Source: Symbiodinium natans
Lineage: Eukaryota > Sar > Dinophyceae > Suessiales > Symbiodiniaceae
DNA: 64,000 nt
Assembly: GCA_905221605.1 (NCBI GenBank)
Contig: CAJNDS010000835.1
Span: forward strand, 62,001-126,000
Reading direction: 5' to 3'
Both the position numbers and the translations under genes were made by a program. The notes beneath the pieces are model-generated. The model saw only the letters and a list, made by a program, of their open reading frames with translations, was not told where the DNA came from and did no database searches. The stretch's first letter is position 1. The number at the start of each line of letters is the position of its first letter. Of the stretch, positions 1 to 10,024 are shown in pieces.

Positions 1-3000
1 AAGAGCCTTCAGGTAGTCCCAGCCTTTTGCTAGGTTCAGCTCCACACACAGCCTTGTCCTCAAAGCCTCAGGTAGCTCCCCAAACACAGGCCCCATCAAC
101 GCCTTCCAGAGAGCATTTCTCGATCCTGAAGCCACGTAGTCGTCGAGATGCGTAGTCCACGGTGCAGTGTTAGCGCCCACCTTCAGGGCCTCCAACTTCA
201 TCTGCAAGGTTTGCACCTCATCCCGAAACTCTTGAAGCTTGGCGTTTTCCACCTGCTCAATGATCTTGTCCGCCTCTGCCATGGTGAGCTCCGGACATCC
301 AGCCTTCACGCTGGTTCGCAGCACCCCAAGTGTTGGGTGCACAATCTTCAAGCCCTTTCGTCCCCAAGATATCTCGCAACCAGCACGAACGAGGTCTCCC
401 ATGGGCAACAAAGGCTGAGTCGTTGTAGACGGTGTGAGTATAGATCCCGCTGGCGTCTGGTAGAGCTGAGTCCTCTCGTTGTTGGCCAGCACCACACTCA
501 CCTGGTTTGCATCCTGAAGCTCATGAGGATCTCGAGGTTGTCGAAGAATGTTCGTAGCCCCAGAGTCAATGAGCACCGTTGGCACATCCAGCTCTGCCTT
601 GAACATCCGAGGATCTCCTCCACGAGGTCGCACCACCACGTCTTCAACCCTCAAGGCTCTCAACCGAAGCTCATCCAGCTGCCTCTGGATCGATGCCAAT
701 CCTGGATGTCCACCTCCAGCTCCTTCTCCCACCAAAGACCTCAGAGCTTGCACTGCATCAGTCATTGCAGACTGGAGCTCAGGGTTGGGACTCGACGCTG
801 AGGTTGTAGTGGACATCGGCGATGTCGGCTGTGGCTCAGGTTCCGACACCATGCTTCTAGCTGCAGGCTCCTCCTTCGCCCGGCTCTGTTGGCTGTGGCC
901 TCCACCACCGCCCTTTCCACCAGTAGAACTCGAAGGTCTCGACGCCAAGGCCTTCGTTGGACAATCCGCCGCTATGTGTCCTTCACCTCCACATTCAAGG
1001 CACCGCCCACGCTTGGAGATCCCTTCGAAGGAGTGCTTGAAGCGACACGTTTTCCCTCGGCGACATCCTTCAGGACTTTTGGCGAACCACGGACAGATCT
1101 TCTGCTCGCCGTCCTTCCCTTTTCCAAAGGCTTCTTTTCCTTTGCCCTTTCCTTTGTCTCGCTCTCTTTCCTTGCCCTTGCCCTTGTCCCGATCCTTGTC
1201 CTTGTCGCGGTCTGTAGCCCCATCCTCAACCTGCATAGGCTTGGCCTTGGGCTCTGCACCACGACTGCTTCCCATTACCATCACACCTGCCAGCGTCTCC
1301 ATCTCCGCCTTGAGATGCTGCTGGTACTGCATGACGGTGGCCAACGTAGGCGACGTGTCGACCATCAACGTGTTCTTGACCAGGGATGTCCTGAATGCAG
1401 CGTCTGCATTCTTCTGCAGCACGCCCGCCACGATCACCGACAGCCCTCTAGCCAAGATCATCGGATCTGGGCAAGTGACAGCGATACCTTGAGCTCGCTG
1501 CATCCATCTTTCCCACTGACGCAAGGCCCGCACTGCCTGCTCTGCATCTGCCGTCTTGGTAGTCTCCGTCAACGACTTCAGGAGGTGCAGCTTCTCGGAC
1601 TCGCCCCCCGGGCAGTACTGAACATACAGCCGGTAGACGATCTTCACCGCACTGCGAGTGCATTGCCTCGCCACCAAGTCCCTCCGGACTTCCGGTGCCA
1701 ACGCTGCCAGCAACATTCCAGCAGCTCGGGCATTGACACGAGCGTACCGCCCGTCGTCCAAATCCATTCCAGAGGGCCCTTGCATAGCCAACCTCTGGTA
1801 GGGCGTACTTGCCACCCACTTCGCGTAGTGCAACGAGACCTCACTCTTGACGGCCTCCCACCAAGCACCACTTCCATCACTGAGGTCTCGCATCGGCCCG
1901 TCAATCAACTCCATCCAGTCTTGAATGACGACCGGGCTATCCTCAGCGCCAGGAGGATCCAATGCCGGCAAAGCTGCAATCCCAGGCTTCACCTGCTCCG
2001 GCTGACCCACCTTCTGGTTCATCATGTTCAGCTGTGCCTGCTGGAGCTGCTGGATACCTGCGGCCAGCATTCCAACCAGTCCCGGCTGATCTCCGATCCC
2101 TCCACCAAACGAGGAACCACCCACATTTCCAGCCCCAGAACCAGCCGACTGATTCGGGCCACGAGTTGCACTCCTTGGCAACTCCCCTGCACTTTGCGGT
2201 CCACCTCCATACGCTTGAGGACCTCCAGGTGCTTGAGGAGCTCCAGGAACTTGGCCAACTCCCGACACACCACCACTTCCAATCTGCTGGTGCCCTCCAG
2301 GTAGCTGAAAACCTTGTGGAACTTGAGGAACGCCAGGTAGCTGAGGACCATGTGGACCACGTGGACCTCCCGAAACGCCAGGTAGCTGAGGACCTTGTAG
2401 ACCTCCCGAACCACCATGTAGCTGAGGCCCTTGTAGACCTCCCGAAACACCAGGTAGCTGAGGACCTTGTGGACCTCCCGAACCACCAGGAAGCTGAGGA
2501 CCTTGTAGACCTCCCGAAACACCAGGTAGCTGAGGAGGACCTCCCAAACCACCAAGAAGCTGAGGACCTTGTAGACCTCCCGAAACGCCATGTAGCTGAG
2601 GACCTTGAGGAACTTGAGGAACGCCAGCTCCAGAAAGACCACCTTGTGCTCGAGATGTCCCGTGAAGTGAGCTACCTCCTCCATGAGGTACTCCGTGAAG
2701 TGGATCATCCCCTGGCACCTGAGGACCTCCTGGAACTCGACCAACTTCCTGCTCGGCCTCGCCCCCAGACTGTCTCCCAAAACCAGCATTCATCAGCTCT
2801 TGTACCTGTCGTCGCAAAGCCACCACCTCGGTCTGCACCTGGTCTCTGCGATCCCTCATGTACTGTCCCAGCTGACGTTGCACTTCAACCCGAATTTCTG
2901 ACGATCCCGTAGACCCTTGCGACGTTTGCTCTCCATGAAGTAGAGGTCCACGAGAAGGCCAACTGTTCATTCTTTCCACCGCCCTCTGGTCGAACAACGC

Positions 3001-3792
3001 TGAGTGACCCCCACCTTCCACGTGCTGGGTCATCACCTGGAGCTCTTCCGGCGGGGAGAAATTCCAAGGCGATTGCCTGGCTGCCGACTGCGGTGTTGCT
3101 GCTACGGCTGCTGCTCTGCTGCTGTGGCTGCGGGGCGTTCCCGGGGCCTGATTGGGTGTTAGTCCTAAAGACCCTAACATCCTATCCCCTAAACCACCAC
3201 CACCAGTCGTCGTCGCTCGCAGAAAGTCCGTCAGCCTTGTCATCCATCCATAGGCGCCCGTTCCAGTCTGGACATACCTCATTTCCAGCCCAGTTGTACG
3301 CGACGCAGCTGTCGGCGAACCAGCATTTGCAGTGCCTTCCATGGCTGTCTGCACCATCTGCACTGCACCAAATCTTTCGGCTGCCACTGCAGTCTCCAAG
3401 CCACCATTGCTGGACTCCAAAACCCTAGGTTGCTCCACCACTGGCCAGTTGTCGTTGACCTGCTCCATCTCCAGGCCACCAGTAACACCAGGGTCTCCAC
3501 TGCCCAGCACACCACTATTTGTCTGCCCATCGGCAACAGCAGGTGTACTCAGGTCTCCACCCTGAACCGGTCCCACAACAACTGCACCAGTCCCAATTGC
3601 ACCAGCACCATCTGTACCAGCACCAACTGCACCAGTACTATCTGTACCAGCACCAACTGTCAAAGATCCGTAGTTCGGCCCAGCTGTCTCACCAACCAGC
3701 GTAGGGGAACTCAACAATCCAGCGGTTGCGCCCAGGCCGCTTGGGCTCATAACCTCAAGAGCGCGGGGCTCTTGAGGTCCAGCAAACGACAT
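1..3792 (-). CDS. Ty1/copia-type retrotransposon Gag-Pol polyprotein, 5' part (runs off left edge)
   Basis: The minus-strand frame is open for 1264 codons from ATG at 3790-3792 to the window edge; the preceding in-frame stop is at 3919-3921 and this is the first Met after it. Residues 1-380 are Gly/Ala/Thr/Val-rich. Residues ~385-500 form a Pro/Gly/Gln/Leu repeat. A Gag-like helical region with many Ala, Leu and Arg lies at ~600-850, followed by a Lys/Asp/Arg/Gly stretch (~865-895). Next come a CCCH finger (C-x9-C-x5-C-x3-H, ~900-920) and a retroviral-type CCHC knuckle (C-x2-C-x4-H-x4-C, 931-944). A retropepsin-like motif, VLIDSGATNIL, has its catalytic Asp at ~1076. Known biology: Gag packages element RNA and the aspartic protease matures the polyprotein; integrase, reverse transcriptase and RNase H would lie beyond the edge. 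The lack of any stop suggests recent activity. No LTR or primer-binding site could be assigned. Confidence 0.88.
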   Translation of the reverse strand, partial: MSFAGPQEPRALEVMSPSGLGATAGLLSSPTLVGETAGPNYGSLTVGAGTDSTGAVGAGTDGAGAIGTGAVVVGPVQGGDLSTPAVADGQTNSGVLGSGDPGVTGGLEMEQVNDNWPVVEQPRVLESSNGGLETAVAAERFGAVQMVQTAMEGTANAGSPTAASRTTGLEMRYVQTGTGAYGWMTRLTDFLRATTTGGGGLGDRMLGSLGLTPNQAPGTPRSHSSRAAAVAATPQSAARQSPWNFSPPEELQVMTQHVEGGGHSALFDQRAVERMNSWPSRGPLLHGEQTSQGSTGSSEIRVEVQRQLGQYMRDRRDQVQTEVVALRRQVQELMNAGFGRQSGGEAEQEVGRVPGGPQVPGDDPLHGVPHGGGSSLHGTSRAQGGLSGAGVPQVPQGPQLHGVSGGLQGPQLLGGLGGPPQLPGVSGGLQGPQLPGGSGGPQGPQLPGVSGGLQGPQLHGGSGGLQGPQLPGVSGGPRGPHGPQLPGVPQVPQGFQLPGGHQQIGSGGVSGVGQVPGAPQAPGGPQAYGGGPQSAGELPRSATRGPNQSAGSGAGNVGGSSFGGGIGDQPGLVGMLAAGIQQLQQAQLNMMNQKVGQPEQVKPGIAALPALDPPGAEDSPVVIQDWMELIDGPMRDLSDGSGAWWEAVKSEVSLHYAKWVASTPYQRLAMQGPSGMDLDDGRYARVNARAAGMLLAALAPEVRRDLVARQCTRSAVKIVYRLYVQYCPGGESEKLHLLKSLTETTKTADAEQAVRALRQWERWMQRAQGIAVTCPDPMILARGLSVIVAGVLQKNADAAFRTSLVKNTLMVDTSPTLATVMQYQQHLKAEMETLAGVMVMGSSRGAEPKAKPMQVEDGATDRDKDKDRDKGKGKERERDKGKGKGKEAFGKGKDGEQKICPWFAKSPEGCRRGKTCRFKHSFEGISKRGRCLECGGEGHIAADCPTKALASRPSSSTGGKGGGGGHSQQSRAKEEPAARSMVSEPEPQPTSPMSTTTSASSPNPELQSAMTDAVQALRSLVGEGAGGGHPGLASIQRQLDELRLRALRVEDVVVRPRGGDPRMFKAELDVPTVLIDSGATNILRQPRDPHELQDANQVSVVLANNERTQLYQTPAGSILTPSTTTQPLLPMGDLVRAGCEISWGRKGLKIVHPTLGVLRTSVKAGCPELTMAEADKIIEQVENAKLQEFRDEVQTLQMKLEALKVGANTAPWTTHLDDYVASGSRNALWKALMGPVFGELPEALRTRLCVELNLAKGWDYLKAL
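2287..2632 (-). repeat. 36-bp coding minisatellite in gag (12-residue Pro-Gly-Gln repeat)
   Basis: Roughly eight copies of a 36-bp unit encode LPGVSGGLQGPQ-like 12-mers in the polyprotein frame. The variants (LPGG, LHGG, deletion of one half-unit near 2531) keep the frame. The period is a multiple of three, so the other frames also stay open, which explains the long shadow ORFs here. The segment may be a flexible or collagen-like linker. Confidence 0.8.
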
Positions 3793-4105
3793 GGCAGCTT
3801 GGAGGCTTGTGCTTGGCTCTGGCTCGGCTTGTACTCCTTGTACGAACACAGCTTCACCACCAGAGGCTCCCTTTTCCTCACACTGCAGCACCGAAGTCCA
3901 TCGGCCAGTCAGGCGGTCCTACCCTACCACAGAAAGGGCGACCACACAACACGCCACAGAGAGTCACAAAGCACAAAGAGAGACACATGCGACCTGTTGC
4001 CTGCATGTCTGTGCTGCTTCTGCTTGTGTTCCGATGCCTACGGCATGTCCTGGAACCACAAAAGCCAAAGCCACGGGTGCGTCTCATTCCACACCTTTCA
4101 TCATC
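3793..4105 (-). other. Leader region of the copia-like element
   Basis: This is the sequence between the polyprotein start and the telomere-like tract. It should contain the 5' untranslated leader and possibly LTR sequence, but no TG...CA termini, target-site duplication or convincing primer-binding site could be found. The element end appears to be at or inside the telomere-like DNA at 4106. Confidence 0.4.
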
Positions 4106-4274
4106 GGGTTTAGGGTTTTAGGGTTTAGGGTTTAGGGCTTAGGGCTTAGGGCTTAGGGCTTAGGGCTTAGGGCTTAGGGCTTAGGGCTTAGGGCTTAGGG
4201 CTTAGGGTTTAGGGCTTAGGGCTTAGGGCTTAGGGCTTAGGGCTTAGGGCTTAGGGCTTAGGGTTTAGGGCTTA
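4106..4274 (+). repeat. Interstitial telomere-like tract, TTTAGGG and CTTAGGG variant
   Basis: About 23 heptamers in the G-rich orientation. It starts as TTTAGGG, switches to a uniform block of CTTAGGG, and returns to TTTAGGG. Block-wise variants indicate local duplication after a single base change. Confidence 0.95.
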
Positions 4275-4810
4275 GTGCGGAGGAGGATGTCATCTTCAAG
4301 CAAGCTCAGCATGGCGTGGTGAGTGGCCACCACAGGGAGCTGGTCCCAGACCACACCGAGGCCGTTGTGCTGCGCGGGAAGCACTGGGAAGGGCCCGCCA
4401 TGCGCCGAGTGTTCTGGTCGTGGAGGACTTTCTCATGCCCTCCGAAGCCACCATGAAGAGCTTCCTGCTGCCCCCTCTTCATATTTCAGCTAATAAGCTT
4501 GCATAAAAATGATAGCCCTCCTAGCCCAACCCCCCAAACACCCAAAGCCTCCAAGATCCTCTAATCCCTAAACTCCAGAACCCCTTAAGCCCTAAATTCC
4601 AGAACCCCCTTAACCCTTAACCCTTAAAAGCCTCCAAAGAACAAAACACCAGAACCCCGAAACCCTTAACCCTTAAAAGCCTCCCAAAAAAAAAAGAAGT
4701 TCCCACCCGGGTCTACAGCTACCTTGTACCTGATGGGGGTAGCCATCCTGTTCGTTTTTGAGACCTGTAAAAGTAGGATGCAGGAATACTTCGCCGCGGG
4801 CCTCTTCGAG
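4275..4810. other. Unique spacer, no gene recognised
   Basis: GC-rich sequence with degenerate CCCTAAA-like fragments at 4535-4680 and a short poly-A. No convincing ORF. Confidence 0.6.
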
Positions 4811-4974
4811 TTTAGGGTTTAGGGTTTAGGGTTTTGGGTTTAGGGTTTTGGGTTTAGGGGTTTAGGGTTTAGGGTTTAGGGTTTCGGGTTTAGGGGTTTA
4901 GGGTTTAGGGTTTCGGGTTTAGGGTTTAGGGTTTAAGGCTTAGGGCTTAGGGTTTAGGGTTTAGGGTGTAGGGT
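4811..4974 (+). repeat. Interstitial telomere-like tract (TTTAGGG with TTTTGGG, TTTCGGG variants)
   Basis: About 23 G-rich heptamers with scattered 8-bp and substituted units. Confidence 0.95.
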
Positions 4975-5426
4975 CTTCACTGGGGGCTCCAAGGATACTG
5001 GGCAGGCTTCCCTTGGGCGATCTTCGGGACACCCGGGAGGAGGCGAGGAGCATGGTCGACTTAAGGTCTAACAACCCCACGGTGCCACGCCGAGGGTGGG
5101 GAACAACCCAAGAACCCCAGAAAAACCCGTTTGAACTAAAATACAACCACCAGCCACCCCCCCCCCCACCCAGCAAAATCCTTGAAAGACAAGCCTCTCC
5201 ATAATTTGACCAGGTTTTTTGTTGTTGTTGTTTTTTTTTTTTTTTTTTTTTGGGGGGGGGGGGGGTGATTACAGTATACTTATATAGGGACCATAAGGGA
5301 ATACTCTTCGTGAGTTGTTCCGAACCATATATGTCTACGATGGCGCTTCGCACCCTCCTGATTCTTTTTCCTAAATATCTTCCTCCTAGACCCAAATAAG
5401 GAAATATACAGTATCCCAAAGGCCCA
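4975..5426. other. Spacer with abutting poly-T/poly-G tract
   Basis: No gene recognised. A long T tract (about 5228-5251) is followed directly by a G tract (about 5252-5265). The open frame across this region is low complexity. Confidence 0.6.
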
Positions 5427-5487
5427 CCCTAAACCCTAAACCCTAACCTCTGACCCCTAAACCCTAAACCCTAACCCCTAAACCCTT
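5427..5487 (-). repeat. Interstitial telomere-like tract (CCCTAAA)
   Basis: C-rich orientation, about eight imperfect units. Confidence 0.9.
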
Positions 5488-5586
5488 AGAAACCAACGAC
5501 AGGCCGTGAAGGGCTGCGGCCAGGAGACGCGGGCTCCGCAGGCTGGCGCGGCGAGATGTGGCCACCGCTTGCTGGGTCTTCAGGAA

Positions 5587-5704
5587 GGGGTTTAGGGTTT
5601 AGGGTTTAGGGTTTAGGGTTTAGGGTTTAGGGTTTAGGGTTTAGGGTTTAGGGTTTAGGGTTTAGGGTTTAGGGTTTAGGGTTAGGGTTTATGGCTTAGG
5701 GCTT
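5587..5704 (+). repeat. Interstitial telomere-like tract (TTTAGGG)
   Basis: About 16 near-perfect heptamers. Confidence 0.95.
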
Positions 5705-5823
5705 GGGGTTTACGGATTGAGGATTGAGGGCTTGGAACTGGGGTTTGGGGCCTGGGGAAATTGTGCCTCTTCCCCCCCGTCCCACTCACCCTGCCTGGAG
5801 TGCCCTGAAACTGGATCTAGCGA

Positions 5824-5884
5824 AACCCTAAACCCTAAACCTAAACCCCAAACCCTAAACCCTAAACCCTAAACCCTAAACCCT
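5824..5884 (-). repeat. Interstitial telomere-like tract (CCCTAAA)
   Basis: About eight units, in orientation opposite to the tract 120 bp to the left. Confidence 0.95.
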
Positions 5885-6795
5885 GCAGAGTGCCACGAAA
5901 CTGTGTGGAAGCAGGACGACACACTCGGCACTTGCTCCCAGGCCACCCCGCTCCAGGCCGGCAATTCCGGCGCCGGGGCAGCTGGCAGGGGCCTGGGCTT
6001 ATGTTTCAGGGTTTTGGGGCTGGTTGCAGGTTTAGGGTTGAGGGTTTCGGCTGATCCCAAGCCTGCTAGCTCTGGGCCACACGCTGGGGATCTGACGCAA
6101 CATTTGCTACAGCATCCTCCTCGTGCGGGAGCCTGCAACCGTCCCCCCAAAAGGGGTTTAGGACATGATTTAGAGATAGGGTGTCATCCCTCCCCCAAGT
6201 ACCCACATCCCCTCTCCCCCCAAGTAGGTAAACCATCGTCCCCAAAAGCCATACTTGCAGTGTATAGGGAATATGTGCCTACATCTTAGGGGTTCGGGTC
6301 CTGGAAGTCCAGGGGCAGGGGATGGTCGAGGGTGCGCATGGTCGTTGCCAGGAGACTTAGGGGCTTTATGAAGGGTGCCGAAACCCTGTCCGTTCAGATT
6401 TCCTAACCCTAAACCCTAAACCCTAAACCCTAAACCCCTTTCTCCCACTTCCAGCCTCCAGGGCGGCTCTCGCGGGTGCCTCCGCGGGAATATCGCGGCC
6501 CACTTAGGCTCCCACTTTACGGCCGGAGTGCAAAAAAATCAATATACTGCTACTGCTGGCAAGATTGACAATCGTAGTCGAAAGTACAGGTCATGTAGTT
6601 GTGGTACTTGTGTGTAGGAATCGAGCAGCTGTACAGTAAGCGGAGGAGTTTGGGGGGTGGGGGGGGAGGGAATTGATACCATGCGTTGACAGTCCCGGAA
6701 AGCACTGACAGCTTCAGAACAGCTCCCTCCTTGAGTCCCCCCAACCCACCTTTGCCGCCTTGAAGTACTCGAATGCCGGCGCCACACAATCTCCG
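5885..6795. other. Spacer, no gene recognised
   Basis: GC-rich unique DNA with one short CCCTAAA tract at 6402-6438. Open frames up to 128 codons exist, but they start or stop in telomere-like DNA and show no domain. Confidence 0.5.
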
Positions 6796-6888
6796 AACCC
6801 TAAACCCTAAAGCCTAAACGCCCTAAACCCTAAACGCCCTAAACCCTAAACCCTGAACCCTAAACCCCAAACGCCCTAAACCCTAAAC
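6796..6888 (-). repeat. Interstitial telomere-like tract (CCCTAAA with CGCCCTAAA units)
   Basis: C-rich units with repeated 9-bp variants. Confidence 0.9.
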
Positions 6889-6996
6889 AAACCTTGAATC
6901 GTACACCCGAAGCTCCTCAAAGAGCGACTCAGGGTGTTCACGACTTAGGCTGCGCGCTGGGCCCGAAGTCCCAAAAGACACACAAAAAAGCCCTTT

Positions 6997-7110
<114 letters not shown>

Positions 7111-7307
7111 AATAATCGGCCCCAAAAAACTAACAGACGAGAATCACGAGATCTGCTGAGCCTCGAGTTCAAAATGCGGCCCTCCCCAACAAACACCCGT
7201 ACAACCCTCAAAAGGTAAAGCCCCCTGGCCGCCTGAAGCCACCTCCTTCGAGCGGCTCGGCCGACCACGGCTGCCACTCCTCCACCACCAACGAAGACTT
7301 CGGGGGA

Positions 7308-7380
7308 GGGTTTAGGGTTTAGGGTTTAGGGTTTGGGGTTTGGGGTTTGGGGTTTAGGGTTTAGGGTTTAGGGTTTAAGG
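7308..7380 (+). repeat. Interstitial telomere-like tract (TTTAGGG/TTTGGGG)
   Basis: Ten G-rich heptamers with an internal block of TTTGGGG. Confidence 0.9.
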
Positions 7381-7488
7381 TTTGAGGGGTCCGTGTCTAT
7401 CCTGTGCCTTTCACAGAAGCGGCACACCGCACTAAGGCTGCTCGGCCTGCCTACCACCGCCGTGAACCTTCTTGGCCCCAAGAACCTA

Positions 7489-7665
7489 TCCCCTAAACCC
7501 CCTGAACCCCTGAACCCCTCATAACCCCTCAACCCCTCAACCCCTACGCCCCTAGCCCCAAAACCCCTAACCCTTAACCCCTAAACCCGAACAACCCCTA
7601 CTTGCCTGACCCTATAGACCCTAAGCCCTAAACCCTAAACCCTAAACCCTAAACCCTAAGCCCGG
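7489..7665 (-). repeat. Degenerate C-rich telomere-like region
   Basis: CCCCTAAA, CCCTGAA and CCCTCAA variants grade into regular CCCTAAA near 7620-7660. It looks like an old, eroded tract. Confidence 0.75.
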
Positions 7666-7756
7666 CTGAACCCTAAACTCAGCCCGCCGCTTCCTCCCGC
7701 GCGTCCGCGTCACCTTCCGCAGGCCGAGGGAAGTTTAGGGCTTCGGATTCGAGCTT

Positions 7757-7897
7757 AGGGTTTGGGTTTAGGGTTTAGGGTTTAGGGTTTGGGGTTTGGG
7801 GTTTGGGGTTTCGGGTTTGGGGTTTGGGGTTTGGGGTTTGGGTTTGGGGTCTAGGGTTTAGGGTTCAGAGTTTAGGGTTTAGGGTTTAGGGCTTAGG
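7757..7897 (+). repeat. Interstitial telomere-like tract with TTTGGGG block
   Basis: About 20 heptamers; the middle is a homogeneous TTTGGGG block flanked by TTTAGGG. Confidence 0.9.
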
Positions 7898-8052
7898 CTT
7901 TCGAATGTTGGGGGGTTGGACCGTGAAGGATCACGAGGTCTAGATGCTTGGATTTTGGGGCTTAGAGGGTTCAAGGCACCCGTCCGCACCGAAAAAAAGA
8001 ACAGCCCCGAATCCACATACTAGGGGGCTGATCTAACACGTCTAAAGCAGAC

Positions 8053-8157
8053 CTACCTGCTTAAGAACCCCCCCAAAAAGCAAAAGATGATGAGCTCTTT
8101 ATTGCCCTTACAAGGAAGAACATGTTACTTTCTTGGGGGGGGTTCTTAAGCAAGTAG
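8053..8157. repeat. Foldback (MITE-like) hairpin element
   Basis: Inverted arms of about 25 bp (CTACCTGCTTAAGAACCCCC and its complement ending at 8157) flank a ~55-bp loop. No coding capacity. The size resembles the other hairpins of 60-110 bp in this window. Confidence 0.75.
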
Positions 8158-8244
8158 CTTACAGAGCGCACCGCTCGGGGCAACTCGTAAGTTTTGTAAC
8201 CCAAGTCCGCGCGAAATTCAAGGGCTTACAGCGGGGAGCCTCAG

Positions 8245-8302
8245 GCCCTAAGCCCTAAGCCCTAAACCCTAAACCCTAAACCCTAAACCCTAAACCCTAC
8301 AC
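8245..8302 (-). repeat. Interstitial telomere-like tract (CCCTAAG then CCCTAAA)
   Basis: Eight C-rich units with the variant confined to one end. Confidence 0.9.
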
Positions 8303-8588
8303 CCCCACAAAGTGGGTCCACCTGACCATTGCGCTTGCACTGCCATGGTCACGAAGCAAGCGCAGCATGGGATGGGCGTTCAGGGCTTGGAGGGTCTCTG
8401 GTACTTCATAACCAACTACAACTGTATTAGAACCCACTTAAAAGGCCCTTAGTTACCCTAACATGGTCATCATTGGGTTCTTTTTGGTTGGTAAGTACCT
8501 TCATCACCCACCTATAGGCCCCCTTAGCTACCCTAACATGGTCATCATTGGGTTCTTATTTGGGTTGGTTAAGGACCCTGAGCCTCCT
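8303..8588. other. Spacer containing a diverged direct duplication
   Basis: A segment reading CTAACATGGTCATCATTGGG occurs twice (near 8457 and 8531) in a ~75-bp direct repeat. No gene recognised. Confidence 0.7.
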
Positions 8589-8643
8589 AAACCCTAAACC
8601 CTAAACCCTAAACCCTAAACCCTAAACCCTAAACCCTAAACCT
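8589..8643 (-). repeat. Interstitial telomere-like tract (CCCTAAA)
   Basis: Seven to eight perfect units. Confidence 0.95.
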
Positions 8644-8750
8644 TCAAGAGGCGGGTCTCCGGTGCCCTGATCTCAGCATCTGCTTCGTGGTCAAGTCTGG
8701 GGGTCAGGGAACAGGCAGGCGTATGGGGTTTTAGGGCTTTATAGGGCTTC

Positions 8751-8904
8751 GGGTTTAGGGTTTAGGGTTTAGGGGTTTAGGGTTTAGGGTTTAGGGTTTA
8801 GGGTTTAGGATTTAGGGTTTAGGGTTTAGGGTTTAGGGTTTAGGGTTTAGGGTTTAGGGTTTAGGGTTTAGGGTTTAGGGTTTAGGGTTTAGGGTTTAGG
8901 GTTT
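8751..8904 (+). repeat. Long interstitial telomere-like tract (TTTAGGG)
   Basis: About 21 heptamers, nearly perfect. Confidence 0.97.
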
Positions 8905-9512
8905 TCCAAAGTTTTCGAATCTCATGGAAAGAAGCGCAGGACTGCACGCCTTTGGCTTGGAGACTTTGCTTTAGCGGCCTTTGGTACCAGAATCTGCACG
9001 GGCTTATGCGGTTGAAGCCTTGGGGCTTAGCAAGGTCGAGTCTGAGCGCATGTCTTGCATTGACTTGAGACGGTAGCGTTCTTGCCGCAGCATCTTGAAA
9101 AGCCATCCAGTCCAAGCCAGATCAAGCACTGCCTCTTACATACCACTTACTTGCTATCCTGCGTAGAGTTAACTTTGGGCTACGCACGACCTGCACGCAA
9201 AACCCCTAAACCCTGGACGCTCAACCTTGCCGTGTCTCTTTTCCAGCTGGCGTCGGGTTCGGCCAGCGCAGGGCGCGCTGTGCTGGGACGAAAGGCCCGG
9301 CAACTGCCCGGATGCCAGACCCAGGGTACTCCGAAATGATGAATGATGGTCCCCTTTGTTGGGGCGAGCCCCATACCCCTCGACCGGCCTTATGTAACTT
9401 AAGGTATGTTCCCCGATTTAAGACGGTACTGGGCTCTCTCTGAGAACAGCAATGTAGAGAACCGACCGTCTCCTCGATCGAAGCCGTGCCTCAAGAAGTC
9501 CTGTGATAAGAC
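8905..9512. other. Spacer, no gene recognised
   Basis: About 600 bp of unique DNA. Short overlapping frames of 64-85 codons lie on both strands; none has a recognisable domain. Confidence 0.5.
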
Positions 9513-9622
9513 TCCCTAAACCCTAAACCCTAAGCCCTAAACCCTAAACCCTAAACCCCTAAACCCTAAACCCCTAAACCCCTAGACCCTAAACCCTAAA
9601 CCCTGAACCCTAAACCCTCAAG
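9513..9622 (-). repeat. Interstitial telomere-like tract (CCCTAAA/CCCCTAAA)
   Basis: About 14 imperfect units. Confidence 0.9.
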
Positions 9623-9745
9623 CTAAACCTCACGGCATCGCGAAGCAACTGCGCGGGCCGATGGCCAAAGCGCCTGAATTCGTCAGAGGGCCACGAGCAA
9701 ATAAACCTGAAACATGCAAAGCCCAAGGCGCTAATCCAAACCCTA

Positions 9746-9813
9746 ACACCGAAACCCTAAACCCTAAACCCTAAACCCTAAACCCTAAACCCTAACCCTA
9801 AACCCTAAACCTG
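9746..9813 (-). repeat. Interstitial telomere-like tract (CCCTAAA)
   Basis: About nine units. Confidence 0.92.
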
Positions 9814-9915
9814 AACCAGAAGTTCCAGAGGCGCGGGGTTCTTGCAAGAATGTCGTTGGTAGCTGAAAGTCGCTGGGATTTCGGGCTTGGGGTTCAGGGT
9901 TGAAGGTTCGCCCCC

Positions 9916-10024
9916 CTAAACCCTAAACCCTAAACCCTAAACCCTAAATCCTAAACCCTAAACCCTAAACCCTAAACCCTAAACCCTAAACCCTAAACCC
10001 TAAACCCTAAACCCTAAACCCTAC
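9916..10024 (-). repeat. Long interstitial telomere-like tract (CCCTAAA)
   Basis: About 15 nearly perfect units. Confidence 0.97.

Noticed and set aside
548-2912. Plus-strand frames of 314, 471 and 316 codons
   Set aside because: They are antisense or off-frame shadows of the copia-like polyprotein; the 2-2.9 kb one is also driven by the 36-bp repeat.
4106-4974. A true chromosome end
   Set aside because: Telomere-like tracts occur throughout in both orientations with unique DNA on both sides, so none marks a terminus in this window.
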